In this document: in pieces, positions 31,694-41,259 of the stretch
Layout of the letters: the number at the start of each line of letters is the position of its first letter
Numbering within the stretch: position 1 is the stretch's first letter
Source: Bacillota bacterium
GTDB lineage: Bacteria; Bacillota; Dethiobacteria; DTU022
Direction: 5' to 3'
Assembly: GCA_029782095.1 (NCBI GenBank)
Contig: JAKOVL010000190.1
Span: forward strand, 1 to 64,000
Length of the DNA stretch: 64,000 bases
The notes under the pieces: generated by a model
Databases searched by the model: none
Seen by the model: only the letters and a program-made list of their open reading frames with translations
What the model was told of the DNA's origin: nothing
Program-made: the position numbers and the translations under genes

Positions 31694-34063
31694 TTATCCC
31701 AGCTCTACAACGGTAACCCCTTCTCCCCCCTCGGCGGGGGCGCCGCCCCGGAAGGTGCGCACCAGGCGGTGCTCCTTTAAATAAGCACGCAGTCCGGCTT
31801 TCAATTTGCCCGTGCCCTTGCCGTGGATCAGGGTGACCCGGGTCAATCCGGCCCAGGCAGCGTCATCAAGGTATTTATCCACCGCGGGCAACGCTTCCTC
31901 CACGGTGAAGCCGCGCAGGTCCATCTCACTGCGCACGTCCACATCTTTGCTTACAGTATAGCCGCCCGGGCGGGCCGGCTTTTCTTCCTTTTCCCGGCCG
32001 TGCCAGCGACACAGTTCCTGCCTGGGGAGCTGAACCCGCATCGGCCCCACCTGGACCAAAACCTCTTCTCCGGCCAGGGCGATAATCTCCCCCTTCTGGC
32101 GCAGGCTGCGCACCAGGATTTCTTTGCCCGGAACAATTTCTTCTTCCGGCAAGGGAGAATACGCCCCCGGTTCATGCTCTGCCGGCTGCTCCAGTTCCCG
32201 GCGCAGGGCATGCAGCTTCTGGCGGACCTGCTCCGCCCGCCCCAGGCCTTCCGCCCCCCCGGCAGAGCGAATCCGGTGCAGCTCGGCAATCAGGGCATCG
32301 GCGCTGCTCTTGGCGCGGCGGATGATCCGCCGGGCTTCCTCCCGGGCTTCCCTTAAAATTTCCTCCCTGCGGGCGTGCAGCTGCTCTCGCTGCTGCTCCA
32401 GCTCCCGGCGCAGCGCATCGGCGCGGGCCTGGTCCAGAGAAGCCTGGCGGCTGTCCCGCTGAAAGCGCCGCTGCTCCTCCACCAGGCTGGTAATAATCTC
32501 CTCCAGCTGCTCGTGTTCGCGGTGCAGCATCTCCCGGGCCTGCTCCAGCAGCTCCGGCGCCAGCCCCAGCCTGCCGGCGATGACAAAGGCATTGCTCTGG
32601 CCGGGCACGCCCTGCAGCAGGCGGTAAGTGGGGGAAAGGGTTTCCGGGTCAAATTCCATGGCCCCGTTCTGCATCCCTTCGCGAACCTGGGCAAAAAGTT
32701 TCAACTCATTGATATGGGTGGTGGCTACCGCCAGGCCGCCGCGACGGGAGAGCTCCGCCAGGATGGCCATGGCCAGGGCCGCCCCTTCCGATGGATCAGT
32801 CCCGGCACCCAGTTCATCCAGGAGGACCAGGGAAGAGGAGGTCGCCTCTTCCATGATCGAAATGATATTTTTCATATGCCCGGAAAAAGTGCTTAAACTC
32901 TGGGCGATACTCTGTTCGTCACCAATATCGGCGCGAATGCAATCAAAAACCGGAAGAGCGCTGTCCGGGCCCGCCGGAATATGCAGGCCGCACTGGGCCA
33001 TGATGCACAACAGGCCGATGGTCTTTAAGGCTACCGTCTTGCCCCCGGTATTGGGACCGGTAATCACCAGGATGCGGTTGTCGCCGCCCAGGGTTACATT
33101 CAGGGGGACTGGTTCCTGCAGCAGTGGATGGCGGGCATCTACCAGGCGCAGCCACGCGCTGCTGGAGCTGTGCAGCGCCGGCTCAACTCCCCCTTGGGCC
33201 AGGCTGAGCCTTCCCCGGGCCACGATCAGGTCCAGCTCGGCATAGAGGAGGCGATCCTGCAGCAGCTCTGCGGCGTCGGCGGCCACAAGCGCGCTGAGCT
33301 CGCTTAAAATCCTCTCTATTTCACGCTCAACCTGGTTATTTAATGCGGTAAGCCGGTTCTGCAGCTGCACCACCGGCAAAGGCTCGATGAACAGCGTGGC
33401 CCCGCTGGCCGACTGGTCATGCAGCACTCCGTTCAGCTGCCGGCGGTACTCCTGCTTTACCGGTAGAACATAGCGCCCATTGCGAATGGTCACCAGCGGC
33501 TCCTGCAGGTAGCGGCGGGTGTGGGGACTATGGAGGTAGCTGTCCAGTTTCTCCCGGATCTGCTCCTGCAGGGCGCGCTGCTTTCTTCTTAAATCTGACA
33601 GCGCTGCCGAGGCGCTGTCCAGAACCTGTCCTTCCTCATCAACAGAAGTTTGCAGCCGCCGGGCCAGAGGGGCAAAGTCCTCCAGAGAGGATACTATTTC
33701 TGCAAGCAAGGGGAAAAGGTCGCGCTGCTCCGGCGCTTTCATAAACTGCTTCCAGCGGGCCACCCCTTTTAAAAACTGACAGAGGCCGGCCAGCTCGGCT
33801 CCGCTTAAGACGCCGCCCTTTTGCGCACGCAGCACCGCCGGCTCAATGTCCGCGGTGGGTTGAGGCGAAAAAAGCGCGCGGGCGCAGAGCAGGCGTCCCT
33901 CACCCGTCTCTTTTTGCCGGCGCGCCACGGTTTCAATGCTCTCTGCAGGCATGATCTCCAGTGCCAGCCGGCGGCCCATGGGGGTCACCGTTAGGTCGGC
34001 CAATGACCGGCGAATTTCTGCAAATTCCAGCGATTTAATCTCCCGTTCCCGGATTACGTTCAA
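31694..34063 (-). CDS. mutS2: Endonuclease MutS2
   Basis: 789-aa MutS2 protein, which suppresses recombination or rescues collided ribosomes. It has the MutS core with Walker A TGPNTGGKTVALKT near residue 327 and DELGAGTDPSEGAALA near residue 405. A long Arg/Glu/Gln-rich coiled coil follows at about 515-640. The C-terminal Smr nuclease domain has MDLRGFTVEEA and LIHGKGTGKLKAGLRAYL. The track begins at ATG 34084. The in-frame TTG 34063 has GAGGAG at proper spacing and gives the normal N-terminus. Either way the start overlaps the end of the glycosylase gene. The position after polX matches Bacillus mutSB. Confidence 0.93.
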   Translation of the reverse strand: MNVIREREIKSLEFAEIRRSLADLTVTPMGRRLALEIMPAESIETVARRQKETGEGRLLCARALFSPQPTADIEPAVLRAQKGGVLSGAELAGLCQFLKGVARWKQFMKAPEQRDLFPLLAEIVSSLEDFAPLARRLQTSVDEEGQVLDSASAALSDLRRKQRALQEQIREKLDSYLHSPHTRRYLQEPLVTIRNGRYVLPVKQEYRRQLNGVLHDQSASGATLFIEPLPVVQLQNRLTALNNQVEREIERILSELSALVAADAAELLQDRLLYAELDLIVARGRLSLAQGGVEPALHSSSSAWLRLVDARHPLLQEPVPLNVTLGGDNRILVITGPNTGGKTVALKTIGLLCIMAQCGLHIPAGPDSALPVFDCIRADIGDEQSIAQSLSTFSGHMKNIISIMEEATSSSLVLLDELGAGTDPSEGAALAMAILAELSRRGGLAVATTHINELKLFAQVREGMQNGAMEFDPETLSPTYRLLQGVPGQSNAFVIAGRLGLAPELLEQAREMLHREHEQLEEIITSLVEEQRRFQRDSRQASLDQARADALRRELEQQREQLHARREEILREAREEARRIIRRAKSSADALIAELHRIRSAGGAEGLGRAEQVRQKLHALRRELEQPAEHEPGAYSPLPEEEIVPGKEILVRSLRQKGEIIALAGEEVLVQVGPMRVQLPRQELCRWHGREKEEKPARPGGYTVSKDVDVRSEMDLRGFTVEEALPAVDKYLDDAAWAGLTRVTLIHGKGTGKLKAGLRAYLKEHRLVRTFRGGAPAEGGEGVTVVELG

Positions 34064-34658
34064 TGCTGGCTCTCCTCGATACATAGTTGTTGCCTTTTAT
34101 GTAAAAGCGCAGCAGCTTCTCCTTGGCCTGAGAAATGCCGATACGCGGTGCACTGACCACGTCAAAATGCGCAGGCCCGCCTGTCGCGATCCATAGCGGC
34201 TCCTCGCGCAGATCATGGCCGTTCAATGAAGTGTCAATGTTCAAAGCGCGGCACAGCTTTCCCGGTCCGTTGGCCAGGTTCACCAGGTTTAAAGCTATAC
34301 CGCGGCGCCGCCGCATCAGCTCCACCCCTTCCAGGGGCTGCAGGGCCCGCACCAGCACCGCCTCACCCACGCCCTCCGGGCCGGAGGTGACATTAAAACA
34401 GTAATGGTTGCCGTAAATGAAGTAGACATAGGCCCGGCCAGGGGGGCCGAACATGGGCGCATTGCGGCGGGTCATGCCCCGGGCGGCGTGGCACGCCGGG
34501 TCGTCTTTGCTTAAGTAGGCTTCGGTTTCCACGATGATGCCGGCCGCCAGTCCTTCTGCCGTGCGGCGGCAGAGAAGTTGGCCCAAGAGGGCCCGGGCCA
34601 GGCTCACCGTGTCCTGGAGGTAAAAGGAAAACGGTAAAGGCTGCGGCCGCAAATTCAT
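34035..34658 (-). CDS. DNA-3-methyladenine glycosylase (AAG family)
   Basis: 207-aa AAG/MPG-type base-excision glycosylase that removes alkylated purines. Family landmarks are ALLGQLLCRR, the catalytic Glu in GIIVETEAYLSKDDPACHA, RNAPMFGPPGRAYVYFIYGNHYCFNV, and NGPGKLCRAL. Its ATG overlaps the polX stop as ATGA, so the two are translationally coupled. Its 3' end overlaps mutS2, giving a compact DNA-repair operon. Confidence 0.94.
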   Translation of the reverse strand: MNLRPQPLPFSFYLQDTVSLARALLGQLLCRRTAEGLAAGIIVETEAYLSKDDPACHAARGMTRRNAPMFGPPGRAYVYFIYGNHYCFNVTSGPEGVGEAVLVRALQPLEGVELMRRRRGIALNLVNLANGPGKLCRALNIDTSLNGHDLREEPLWIATGGPAHFDVVSAPRIGISQAKEKLLRFYIKGNNYVSRRASIERNPGTGD

Positions 34659-36409
34659 CTCTTACAGCCGCGGCGCCGCTTCGCTTTGAGGACCATTTCC
34701 AGCCGCTCCCGGGGTAAAGTATTGAGCACATCCGCCTCCTCCAGCCAGCCCCGGCGCGCCGCGGTGACGCCGTAGCGCATATCTTCCATGGTCACAGTGC
34801 TATGGGCGTCGGTATTTATGGTTATCAACACCCCTGCTTCCCTGGCCCGGCGCAGGTGGATATCGGGCAGGTCCAGCCGCTGGGGCGAAGCATTTAACTC
34901 GAGGATGGTGCCCGTGGCCGCCGCCTGCCGGATCAGGCACTCCACGTCCACCTGGTAGCTGCCGCGGCTGCCCAAAAGCCGCCCCGTGGGGTGACCGATG
35001 ATCTGTACCGCCGGGTGCTCCATGGCCCGGCAGATGCGCGCGGTCATCTCTTCGCGCCCCTGTTTAAAGTGGCTGTGCACAGAAGCGATAACCACATCCA
35101 GCTCATCGAGCAAATCGTCGGGGAGATCCAGGGAGCCATCCGGGCGGATATCCACCTCAATGCCGCATAATAGCCGGCAGCGGGGGTTTTTCACGTTAAT
35201 GCTCCGGATCTGGGCGATCTGGCACCGCAGCCGCTCCGGGGAGAGGCCGCCGGCAATCTGCAAGGAGGGCGAGTGATCGGTTATGGCCGCATACTCATAA
35301 CCGAGGGCCTCCGCGGCCGCGGCCATGGCCTCAATGGTGGCAACGCCGTCGCTCCAGTCGCTGTGCAGGTGCAGGTCGCCGCAAATCATATCCGCTTCGA
35401 TCAATTGCGGCAGCCGCCCTTCCTGCGCCGCACGGATCTCTGACCCGTCCTCCCTTAGCTCGGGCGGGATTGGCGGCAGTCCCAGGGCGGCATACAGATC
35501 CGTTTCTTCAGAGAGGGGGACGCGGCCGCGGCTGCTGAACAGACCCTCCCTGGAAAGTGCCAGCCCCGCCTCCCGGGCCAGCGCAGCCAGGCGGGTCCAG
35601 TGTTCGTCCGACCCGGTGGCTGCGGCCAGGGCTGTAGGGAATTCCTCTTCCCCGGTAAAATAAAGCCGCACCGGTACACCGGCTATGGTCCGCACCGTCA
35701 ACCCGTTTTGCTCCGGCGACACATCGAGAAGGCCCGGCTGCCGGGACAAATCTTTCTCCAGGGCAGATCGGCCTGCTTGCCTGCGCAGCGCCACCACCAG
35801 GACAACTTCTCCGACCAGTTCAACGCCGCGCCTCAGCTCTCCGGCAGCCCCGGCCCGCGCTACCGCGGGATGCTCCAGCAGATAACTGTTGAGCTGGTCG
35901 GCCAGGGGTACGGCCACGCCGCGGTGGAATTTTTCCGCGCGGTGGTGCCGCTGCTCGAAGAAATGAATAATATTTTGCTCCAGGCTCCGCCCCAACCCGG
36001 CAAGTTCAGCCACCCGCCCGGCCCGCGCCGCCTCTTCCAGCTGCTCCATGTGCTGAAGCTGCAGCTTTTGAACCAGGGTTGCCGCCGTCTTATAACCCAC
36101 GCCGGGTATGGAAAAAAGAGCCAGCAAGGAGGGGGACACCTCCGCCTCCAGGCGCGCTAGGAATTCGCTGCGCCCGCTTTTCACCAGCTCCGTGATTTTG
36201 CGCGCCAGGGCCGGGCCGATCCCGGGAAGCTGCTCCAGTTTTCCGGCCTCAATCAGCGCAGCCAGGGGCTCGGCGGTGCGAATAACCTGCCGGGCGGCCT
36301 GGCTATAGGCGCGAACTTTATAATCTTTTTCCCCTTTCAAGGCCAGCAGCCCGGCCATGCGCTCCAGGGCTGCCGCCACTTGCCAGTTTTCCACAGCCTT
36401 TTGGACCAC
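34655..36409 (-). CDS. polX: PolX-family protein with PHP domain; polymerase site degenerate
   Basis: 584-aa PolX: two helix-hairpin-helix regions (residues 1-130), an X-family nucleotidyltransferase region (about 140-320) and a C-terminal PHP nuclease domain (about 345-575). The PHP metal motif DLHLHSDWSDG is intact, with further ligands in AITDHSPS, GIEVDI and NTDAHS. In the polymerase palm the usual GDID is GEVV (LVGEVVLVVAL), and the usual VDLRV is VRLYF. All three catalytic Asp positions therefore seem to be lost. The HhH motifs and the 3'-5' exonuclease/AP-endonuclease part could still work. It starts at GTG with a poor RBS, between cvpA and the glycosylase gene as expected by synteny. 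Confidence 0.9.
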   Translation of the reverse strand: MVQKAVENWQVAAALERMAGLLALKGEKDYKVRAYSQAARQVIRTAEPLAALIEAGKLEQLPGIGPALARKITELVKSGRSEFLARLEAEVSPSLLALFSIPGVGYKTAATLVQKLQLQHMEQLEEAARAGRVAELAGLGRSLEQNIIHFFEQRHHRAEKFHRGVAVPLADQLNSYLLEHPAVARAGAAGELRRGVELVGEVVLVVALRRQAGRSALEKDLSRQPGLLDVSPEQNGLTVRTIAGVPVRLYFTGEEEFPTALAAATGSDEHWTRLAALAREAGLALSREGLFSSRGRVPLSEETDLYAALGLPPIPPELREDGSEIRAAQEGRLPQLIEADMICGDLHLHSDWSDGVATIEAMAAAAEALGYEYAAITDHSPSLQIAGGLSPERLRCQIAQIRSINVKNPRCRLLCGIEVDIRPDGSLDLPDDLLDELDVVIASVHSHFKQGREEMTARICRAMEHPAVQIIGHPTGRLLGSRGSYQVDVECLIRQAAATGTILELNASPQRLDLPDIHLRRAREAGVLITINTDAHSTVTMEDMRYGVTAARRGWLEEADVLNTLPRERLEMVLKAKRRRGCKR

Positions 36410-36418
36410 CTGCGTTCT

Positions 36419-37000
36419 TTAAGCTCCGCCGCCGGCAACAGCGTCAAGGTAGAATTCCACGAGCCAATTCTTAAGCGACGTTGCCACCAGGGGCAGGTAT
36501 TCTCCGGCCCAGAGCACCAGTTGCGAGCCGTTGACCGCCTCCACGCACAGGGGCACCGGCACCAGTTGGGCCATGCTGACCAAAAGATAACAGAGGGCCA
36601 CGCCGATAACCAGCCCGATCAGGGCGCCGCCGAGGCGGTTGACCAGGCCGATTACCGGCAGTTTATTAATTGCTTTAAACGAACCGGAAAGCAGGCGGAA
36701 TAAAATCGAAAACACCACGAAAAGCACCACAAAGAGCAGCACCCCCGCCATCAACTCCGCCGCCCGCTCCACTGCCGCTTCCACGCCCAGGAACTGCAGC
36801 GCTTCATGGTAAGAAATGGCACTGAGGGGATCCAGATGCCGCGCCAGCGGCCCGCTGAAAAAGCGGCTGCCGACAAAGGCGAAGACCAGGGCAATCACGA
36901 AGCCAAAGAGGCTGAACAGCTGCTTGACCAGCCCCCGGGAAAAGCCGCTGGCCAGGTAAAATACCAGTATCCCTGCCAGCAGGAGATCAAACCAGTTCAT
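36419..37000 (-). CDS. CvpA family membrane protein
   Basis: 193-aa CvpA/YshB-like protein with four hydrophobic segments: LLLAGILVFYLASGFSRG, LFSLFGFVIALVFAFVGS, LLFVVLFVVFSILFRLL and LGGALIGLVIGVALCYLL. The family is linked to colicin V export and, in Bacillus, to surface functions. It overlaps the end of zapA by 14 bp and precedes polX, matching the yshA-yshB-yshC order of Bacillus. Confidence 0.88.
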   Translation of the reverse strand: MNWFDLLLAGILVFYLASGFSRGLVKQLFSLFGFVIALVFAFVGSRFFSGPLARHLDPLSAISYHEALQFLGVEAAVERAAELMAGVLLFVVLFVVFSILFRLLSGSFKAINKLPVIGLVNRLGGALIGLVIGVALCYLLVSMAQLVPVPLCVEAVNGSQLVLWAGEYLPLVATSLKNWLVEFYLDAVAGGGA

Positions 37001-37262
37001 CTTCGTCTCCCCTTTCCCTATTCTCGTCAGGGTAGCGCCGCAGCTGCTGTTTCAACCTCAACAGCTCATCGGCCAGGTTAATCGCCGTCAGGACGGCAAT
37101 CTTATAGCGGCTGATACCGCTTTTGCCCGCAGCCAGGATGCGCATCATCTGATCCACGTGGGCAGCGGCCTGCTCCATTTCCCGGGGCGATGAAGGGCCT
37201 TTGATAATATAATCTTCTCCCATTATCGTTACTGTTACCCTGTTTTTCGGTTTATCCTCCAC
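36987..37262 (-). CDS. zapA: Cell division protein ZapA
   Basis: 91-aa ZapA, which bundles FtsZ protofilaments. It has VTVTIMGEDYIIKG at the start, then EMEQAAAHVDQMMRILAAG, and KIAVLTAINLADELLRLKQQL forming the C-terminal helix. It starts at GTG with GGGAGGAG about 10 nt upstream. Its gene lies between pheT and cvpA as in Bacillus. Confidence 0.9.
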   Translation of the reverse strand: MEDKPKNRVTVTIMGEDYIIKGPSSPREMEQAAAHVDQMMRILAAGKSGISRYKIAVLTAINLADELLRLKQQLRRYPDENRERGDEDELV

Positions 37263-37334
37263 CCTACTGCTCCTCCCGGCCCGCGACGCATTGCTCTAAT
37301 ATTTCGCGACAGCGGCAGTCAGTTCCTGCCTGGC

Positions 37335-39755
37335 TCAACGCCTGAGCGAAGCGCCGAGCTGCGCCAGGGCCCGCTCCACCCTTTCCAGCGCGGCCTGGAC
37401 CTCTTCATCGGTCAGGGTGCCTTCGGGGCGCCTGAAGGTGAGGCTGTAGGCGATACTGCGTTTACCCGGCGGCACCTGCTCGCCTTCGTAAAGGTCAAAT
37501 AGAACAACCTGTTCCAGCAGCTCTCCGCCCGCCTCGCGGATGCGGCGTTCCAGCTCTCCCGCCGGTATTTCCCGGGAAACGACCACGGCCAGATCGCGCC
37601 AGGCTGCAGGATAGCGGGGCAGCGGCGACAGGCGGGGCACCAGGACCGCGGCTTCTGCCAAAGCGTCCAGGTCCAGTTCGCATATGGTTACCGGCTGGCG
37701 GAAATCCCAGGTCTCCGCCACTTCGGGATGAACTTCTCCGATGAAACCAATCTCCGTGCCGCCAATGACTACCGCGGCGCTCCGGGTAGGATGAAGGAAG
37801 GGCAGCGCCGCAGGGACAAGCTCCATGCCGCTGATATGCAGCCGCGAGCAGAGCATCTCCAGGGCCCCCTTGACCAGGTAAAAATCGGCCGGAGACGGGG
37901 CAGTCAACCAGTTGGGATCCGGCAGCTGTCCCGTTGCCGCCAGGGCGAGACGCAGCGGTTCCTGGGGCAGTTCATCCAGGGGCAGCCGGCGCGGCAGAAA
38001 AACCGCACCGATTTCAAAAAACAACTGGTTCATTTCCTGGTGGTTAAAATTGTGCTGCAGTACCTTGAACAGCCCCGGCAGCAGGGTGGTGCGCATGACG
38101 CCCTGCTCTTCGGAAAGGGGATTTTGCAGGGCAATCGCCCGCCGCCGCGGATCATTCTCCTCCAGCCGCAGCCTCTCCAGGTGAGACCGGTTAATAAATG
38201 AAAGAGTTATGGCCTCGAAAAAGCCGCAGCCGACCAGGGTCTGCCGCACCAGGGAGTGAATTTGCTGCCGCTTTGTTTCGCGGCTTGACAGCAGCTCGCC
38301 CCGGGGCAGCGTTAGGGGAATGCGTTCATAGCCGTAGATGCGGGCCACCTCTTCCACCACATCTTCTTCGATAAGCACATCACCACGGCGCAGCGGCACC
38401 GTCAACTCCAGCACACCGCCGCTTCCCCTGGCCACGCCAAAATCCAGCCTGGCCAGGATCTCTGTTACTTCTGATACCGGTATTTTCACCCCCAAAATTT
38501 CATTAATCCGATGGGGGCGAACAGTGATGCGGCGGGGTTCGGGCGGAACGGGATTGGTGTCCACAACCCCTTTCATCACATGCCCGCCGGTGTAGCGGGC
38601 CAGCAGCAGGGCCGCCCGGTTTTGGGCTGCAAGGGTGGCGCCGGGATTAACGCCGCGCTCAAAGCGCTGCGACGCTTCAGAGGGAAGGTTGTAGCGGCGC
38701 GCGGTGCGCCGGATGCTGGCCGGGTTGAACATGGCCGCTTCCAGCAGGACGGTCCGGGTGCGCGGGTTGATTTCGGTGCTCTCCCCGCCCATCACCCCGG
38801 CCAGGCCAATGGGGCCGCCCGGGTCGGCGATGACCAGGGCTTCTTCATCCAGCTCCCTGGTGATGCCGTCTAAGGTAACCAGGGTTTCTCCGGCGGCGGC
38901 GCGCCTGACGATAATTTCCTTTGCGGCCAGAAGGTCGTAGTCAAAGGCATGGAGGGGTTGTCCGTATTCCCACATGACGTAATTGGTAATATCGACAATG
39001 TTGTTAATGGGGCGGATTCCCGCCTTTAAAAGGCGCAGCTGCATCCACAGGGGCGCCGGCCCGGTGGCGACCTCGCGAATCACCCGGGCGGTATAGCGGG
39101 GACATAGCTCTGGCTCGAGCACGTTCACCTGCACCGCACTGTGGACGCTTTCTTCACTCTGCGGCGGCTCCTCCGGCGGCAGTTTTACAACGGCTCCCGT
39201 CAGTGCCGCCACCTCGTACGCCACCCCCAGCATGCCCATACAATCGGCCCGGTTCGGGGTCAGGCTCAAGTAAAGGATGGGGTCGTCAAACTCCAACACC
39301 TCATCGACAGCGGTCCCGGGTGCCGTGGCCGGATCCAGAACCAGGATGCCCGCTTCTGCCGCCTCGCCCAGATCCAGGCCCAGCTCCCGGGGCGAGCAGA
39401 GCATGCCTTCGGACTTTTCGCCGAGGATAGTGGCTGTTTCGATCCGCCCTATCCCCGGCAGCACGGCCCCGCTAAGGGCCAGAGGCACCTTCTGCCCCAC
39501 GGCCACGTTGGGAGCGCCGCAGACGATATTAAGGGGCGGCGAAACGCCCGGGTCCACCGTCACCAGGGACAGTTTTGAACTCCCGGGATGAGGCTTTACC
39601 GCCATCACCGCGGCCGCCACCACCCGCGGCAGCCGCGGCCGGAAAGCTTCCACCGCCTCCACCTCAATGCCGGAGAGGGTCAGCTTTTCGGCCAGCTCCC
39701 GGGGGGATAAGCCGCAGTCTATGTATTCTTTAAGCCAGTTATATGATAAGCGCAC
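37335..39755 (-). CDS. pheT: Phenylalanine-tRNA ligase subunit beta
   Basis: 806-aa beta subunit of the heterotetrameric PheRS. Residues about 40-150 are the tRNA-binding EMAP/OB domain (VKPHPGSSKLSLVTVD). The B3/B4 editing domain, the B5 domain and the FDX-ACB anticodon-binding domain at the C-terminus (RYPAAWRDLAVVVSREIPAGEL) follow in order. The track starts at a TTG that lies in the RBS. GTG 39755 has AGGAGG 9 nt upstream and gives the usual start MRLSYNWLKEYID. It is co-transcribed with pheS under T-box control. Confidence 0.96.
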   Translation of the reverse strand: MRLSYNWLKEYIDCGLSPRELAEKLTLSGIEVEAVEAFRPRLPRVVAAAVMAVKPHPGSSKLSLVTVDPGVSPPLNIVCGAPNVAVGQKVPLALSGAVLPGIGRIETATILGEKSEGMLCSPRELGLDLGEAAEAGILVLDPATAPGTAVDEVLEFDDPILYLSLTPNRADCMGMLGVAYEVAALTGAVVKLPPEEPPQSEESVHSAVQVNVLEPELCPRYTARVIREVATGPAPLWMQLRLLKAGIRPINNIVDITNYVMWEYGQPLHAFDYDLLAAKEIIVRRAAAGETLVTLDGITRELDEEALVIADPGGPIGLAGVMGGESTEINPRTRTVLLEAAMFNPASIRRTARRYNLPSEASQRFERGVNPGATLAAQNRAALLLARYTGGHVMKGVVDTNPVPPEPRRITVRPHRINEILGVKIPVSEVTEILARLDFGVARGSGGVLELTVPLRRGDVLIEEDVVEEVARIYGYERIPLTLPRGELLSSRETKRQQIHSLVRQTLVGCGFFEAITLSFINRSHLERLRLEENDPRRRAIALQNPLSEEQGVMRTTLLPGLFKVLQHNFNHQEMNQLFFEIGAVFLPRRLPLDELPQEPLRLALAATGQLPDPNWLTAPSPADFYLVKGALEMLCSRLHISGMELVPAALPFLHPTRSAAVVIGGTEIGFIGEVHPEVAETWDFRQPVTICELDLDALAEAAVLVPRLSPLPRYPAAWRDLAVVVSREIPAGELERRIREAGGELLEQVVLFDLYEGEQVPPGKRSIAYSLTFRRPEGTLTDEEVQAALERVERALAQLGASLRR

Positions 39756-39835
39756 AGTATCCAACCTCCTAACCTAAACTGCTGTAGCTGAGCTGCGCCG
39801 CGGACGCCGCAGAGCTATCTGCGCACCTGCAATCT

Positions 39836-40861
39836 TCACCGGAACTGCTTCAGGAAACGCAAATCATTGGTGAAAAAAAGGCGCAGGTCTTCGACCCCAT
39901 ACTTGAGCATGGCGATGCGCTCCACTCCCATGCCGAACGCAAAGCCGGTCACATCCTGCGGATCGTAGCCGCCTGCCCTTAAGACCTGCGGGTGCACCAT
40001 CCCCGCGCCCAGAATCTCCAGCCAGCCGGTCTGCCCGCAGACACGGCAGCCCTCTCCATCGCAGATGATACAGGATATATCCACTTCGGCGCTGGGCTCG
40101 GTAAAGGGAAAGAAGCTGGGGCGCAGACGGATCCGCTGCTTCGGCCCGAACATCTCCCGGGCGAAGAGGAGCAGCGTCCCTTTCAGATCGGCAAAAGTAA
40201 TGCCGCGGTCCACGGCCAGCCCTTCCACCTGGCTGAACATGGGTGAATGGGTGGCGTCGTCGTCGCGGCGGTAAACCTTGCCCGGGGCAATTATGCGCAC
40301 CGGCAGCCTGGGCGCCTGCAGCTCCATGGTCCGGATCTGGACAGGCGAGGTATGGGTGCGCAGCAAATACTGGGGCGCCACATAGAAAGAATCCTGCATG
40401 TCCCGGGCGGGGTGATCCGGCGGCATGTTCAAAGCCTCGAAATTGTAATAGTCGCTTTCGATTTCCGGGCCCGTGGCCACCTGGAATCCCAGGCCGATAA
40501 AGATTGCCTTGATTTCCTCGAGGATGGCGGTAAGGGGGTGCACCTGCCCCGCGGCAAAGGGATAGCCGGGCAGAGTAATATCAATACGCTCCCGCTCCCA
40601 CTTCTCTTCCGCCGCCGCTTTTTTAAGGGCGGCTTCACGCTGGCGCAGCAGCTCTTCCAGGGTACTGCGCAGGGCATTGGCTTTCTGCCCCACCAGGGGC
40701 CTTTGCTCCGGCGGCAGCTGTCCCATACCGCGCAGCAGTGTGGTCAGTTCACCTTTTTTCCCCAGGTAGCGCACCCTTACGTTTGCCAGTTCCTGCAGTC
40801 CGGAAACGGAGGCCACCGCCTCCCGTGCTTCCTGCTCCAGCCGGGCCAGCCTGTCCAACAT
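39836..40861 (-). CDS. pheS: Phenylalanine-tRNA ligase subunit alpha
   Basis: 341-aa alpha (catalytic) subunit of PheRS. It has an N-terminal coiled coil (residues 1-90). Class II motif 2 is within [14 protein letters not shown] and [19 protein letters not shown]. Motif 3 is in [17 protein letters not shown]. The track ORF extends upstream into the T-box. ATG 40861 with AAAGGAG fits the family length. It is preceded by a T-box leader and a strong promoter. Confidence 0.97.
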   Translation of the reverse strand: MLDRLARLEQEAREAVASVSGLQELANVRVRYLGKKGELTTLLRGMGQLPPEQRPLVGQKANALRSTLEELLRQREAALKKAAAEEKWERERIDITLPGYPFAAGQVHPLTAILEEIKAIFIGLGFQVATGPEIESDYYNFEALNMPPDHPARDMQDSFYVAPQYLLRTHTSPVQIRTMELQAPRLPVRIIAPGKVYRRDDDATHSPMFSQVEGLAVDRGITFADLKGTLLLFAREMFGPKQRIRLRPSFFPFTEPSAEVDISCIICDGEGCRVCGQTGWLEILGAGMVHPQVLRAGGYDPQDVTGFAFGMGVERIAMLKYGVEDLRLFFTNDLRFLKQFR

Positions 40862-40889
40862 ATGCACCACTCCTTTTCTAAAGTGACCC

Positions 40890-40917
40890 CAAAAATAAAA
40901 ATCCCTCCTCCGAGGGA
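40890..40917 (-). terminator. T-box-controlled intrinsic terminator
   Basis: Minus-strand stem TCCCTC-GGAG-GAGGGA followed by TTTTTATTTTT, 30 bp before pheS. It is the regulated terminator of the T-box. Confidence 0.85.
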
Positions 40918-41167
40918 CGAAAATAAATTCCGCGGTACCACCCACGTTAGCTTAGTTAAAGCTCTGCTCCATTTCGATAACGGCATTTCCCGCCCGCGCC
41001 TACCCAGAAACGGCGCGCCATTTCCTTCAGCGCGGAAGCTCCGGAGAGAACTTCAACAGGTGCGGCCGGATAGGGCTTGCAGTCTACGGCCCTATCTCCC
41101 TTGGACGGCCCCGGTCCTGCCTACTTTGCTCCTTCACTGCATTTCCATATTTAACTGTCCTGAATTG
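40890..41167 (-). promoter_or_regulatory. T-box riboswitch leader of pheST
   Basis: About 280 nt of leader. The hallmark T-box sequence GGGTGGTACCGCGGAA is at 40928-40943. A terminator hairpin with T tract follows it, and a large GC-rich Stem I region lies upstream (about 41040-41140). A TTC within GAAGTTCTC near 41050 is a candidate phenylalanine specifier codon. Uncharged tRNA-Phe would stabilise the antiterminator and turn on pheST. The specifier assignment is by eye only. Confidence 0.9.
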
Positions 41168-41173
41168 CTTCAA

Positions 41174-41202
41174 ATTATAGCATAAACAATTTCTGTTTAC
41201 AA
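41174..41202 (-). promoter_or_regulatory. Sigma-A promoter of pheST
   Basis: TTGTAA, 17 bp, TATAAT with a TGC extension before the -10. The start of transcription would be near 41167, at the head of the T-box leader. Confidence 0.85.
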
Positions 41203-41259
41203 TTAACATGACCCTTGAACAAATGACCGTTAAACTGGAAATCAACCCGGGAGAAGCAC

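Noticed and set aside
31313-31780. Short proline-rich ORFs such as 31313-31564 and 31589-31780
   Set aside because: They are translations of palindromic intergenic repeats and have no RBS.
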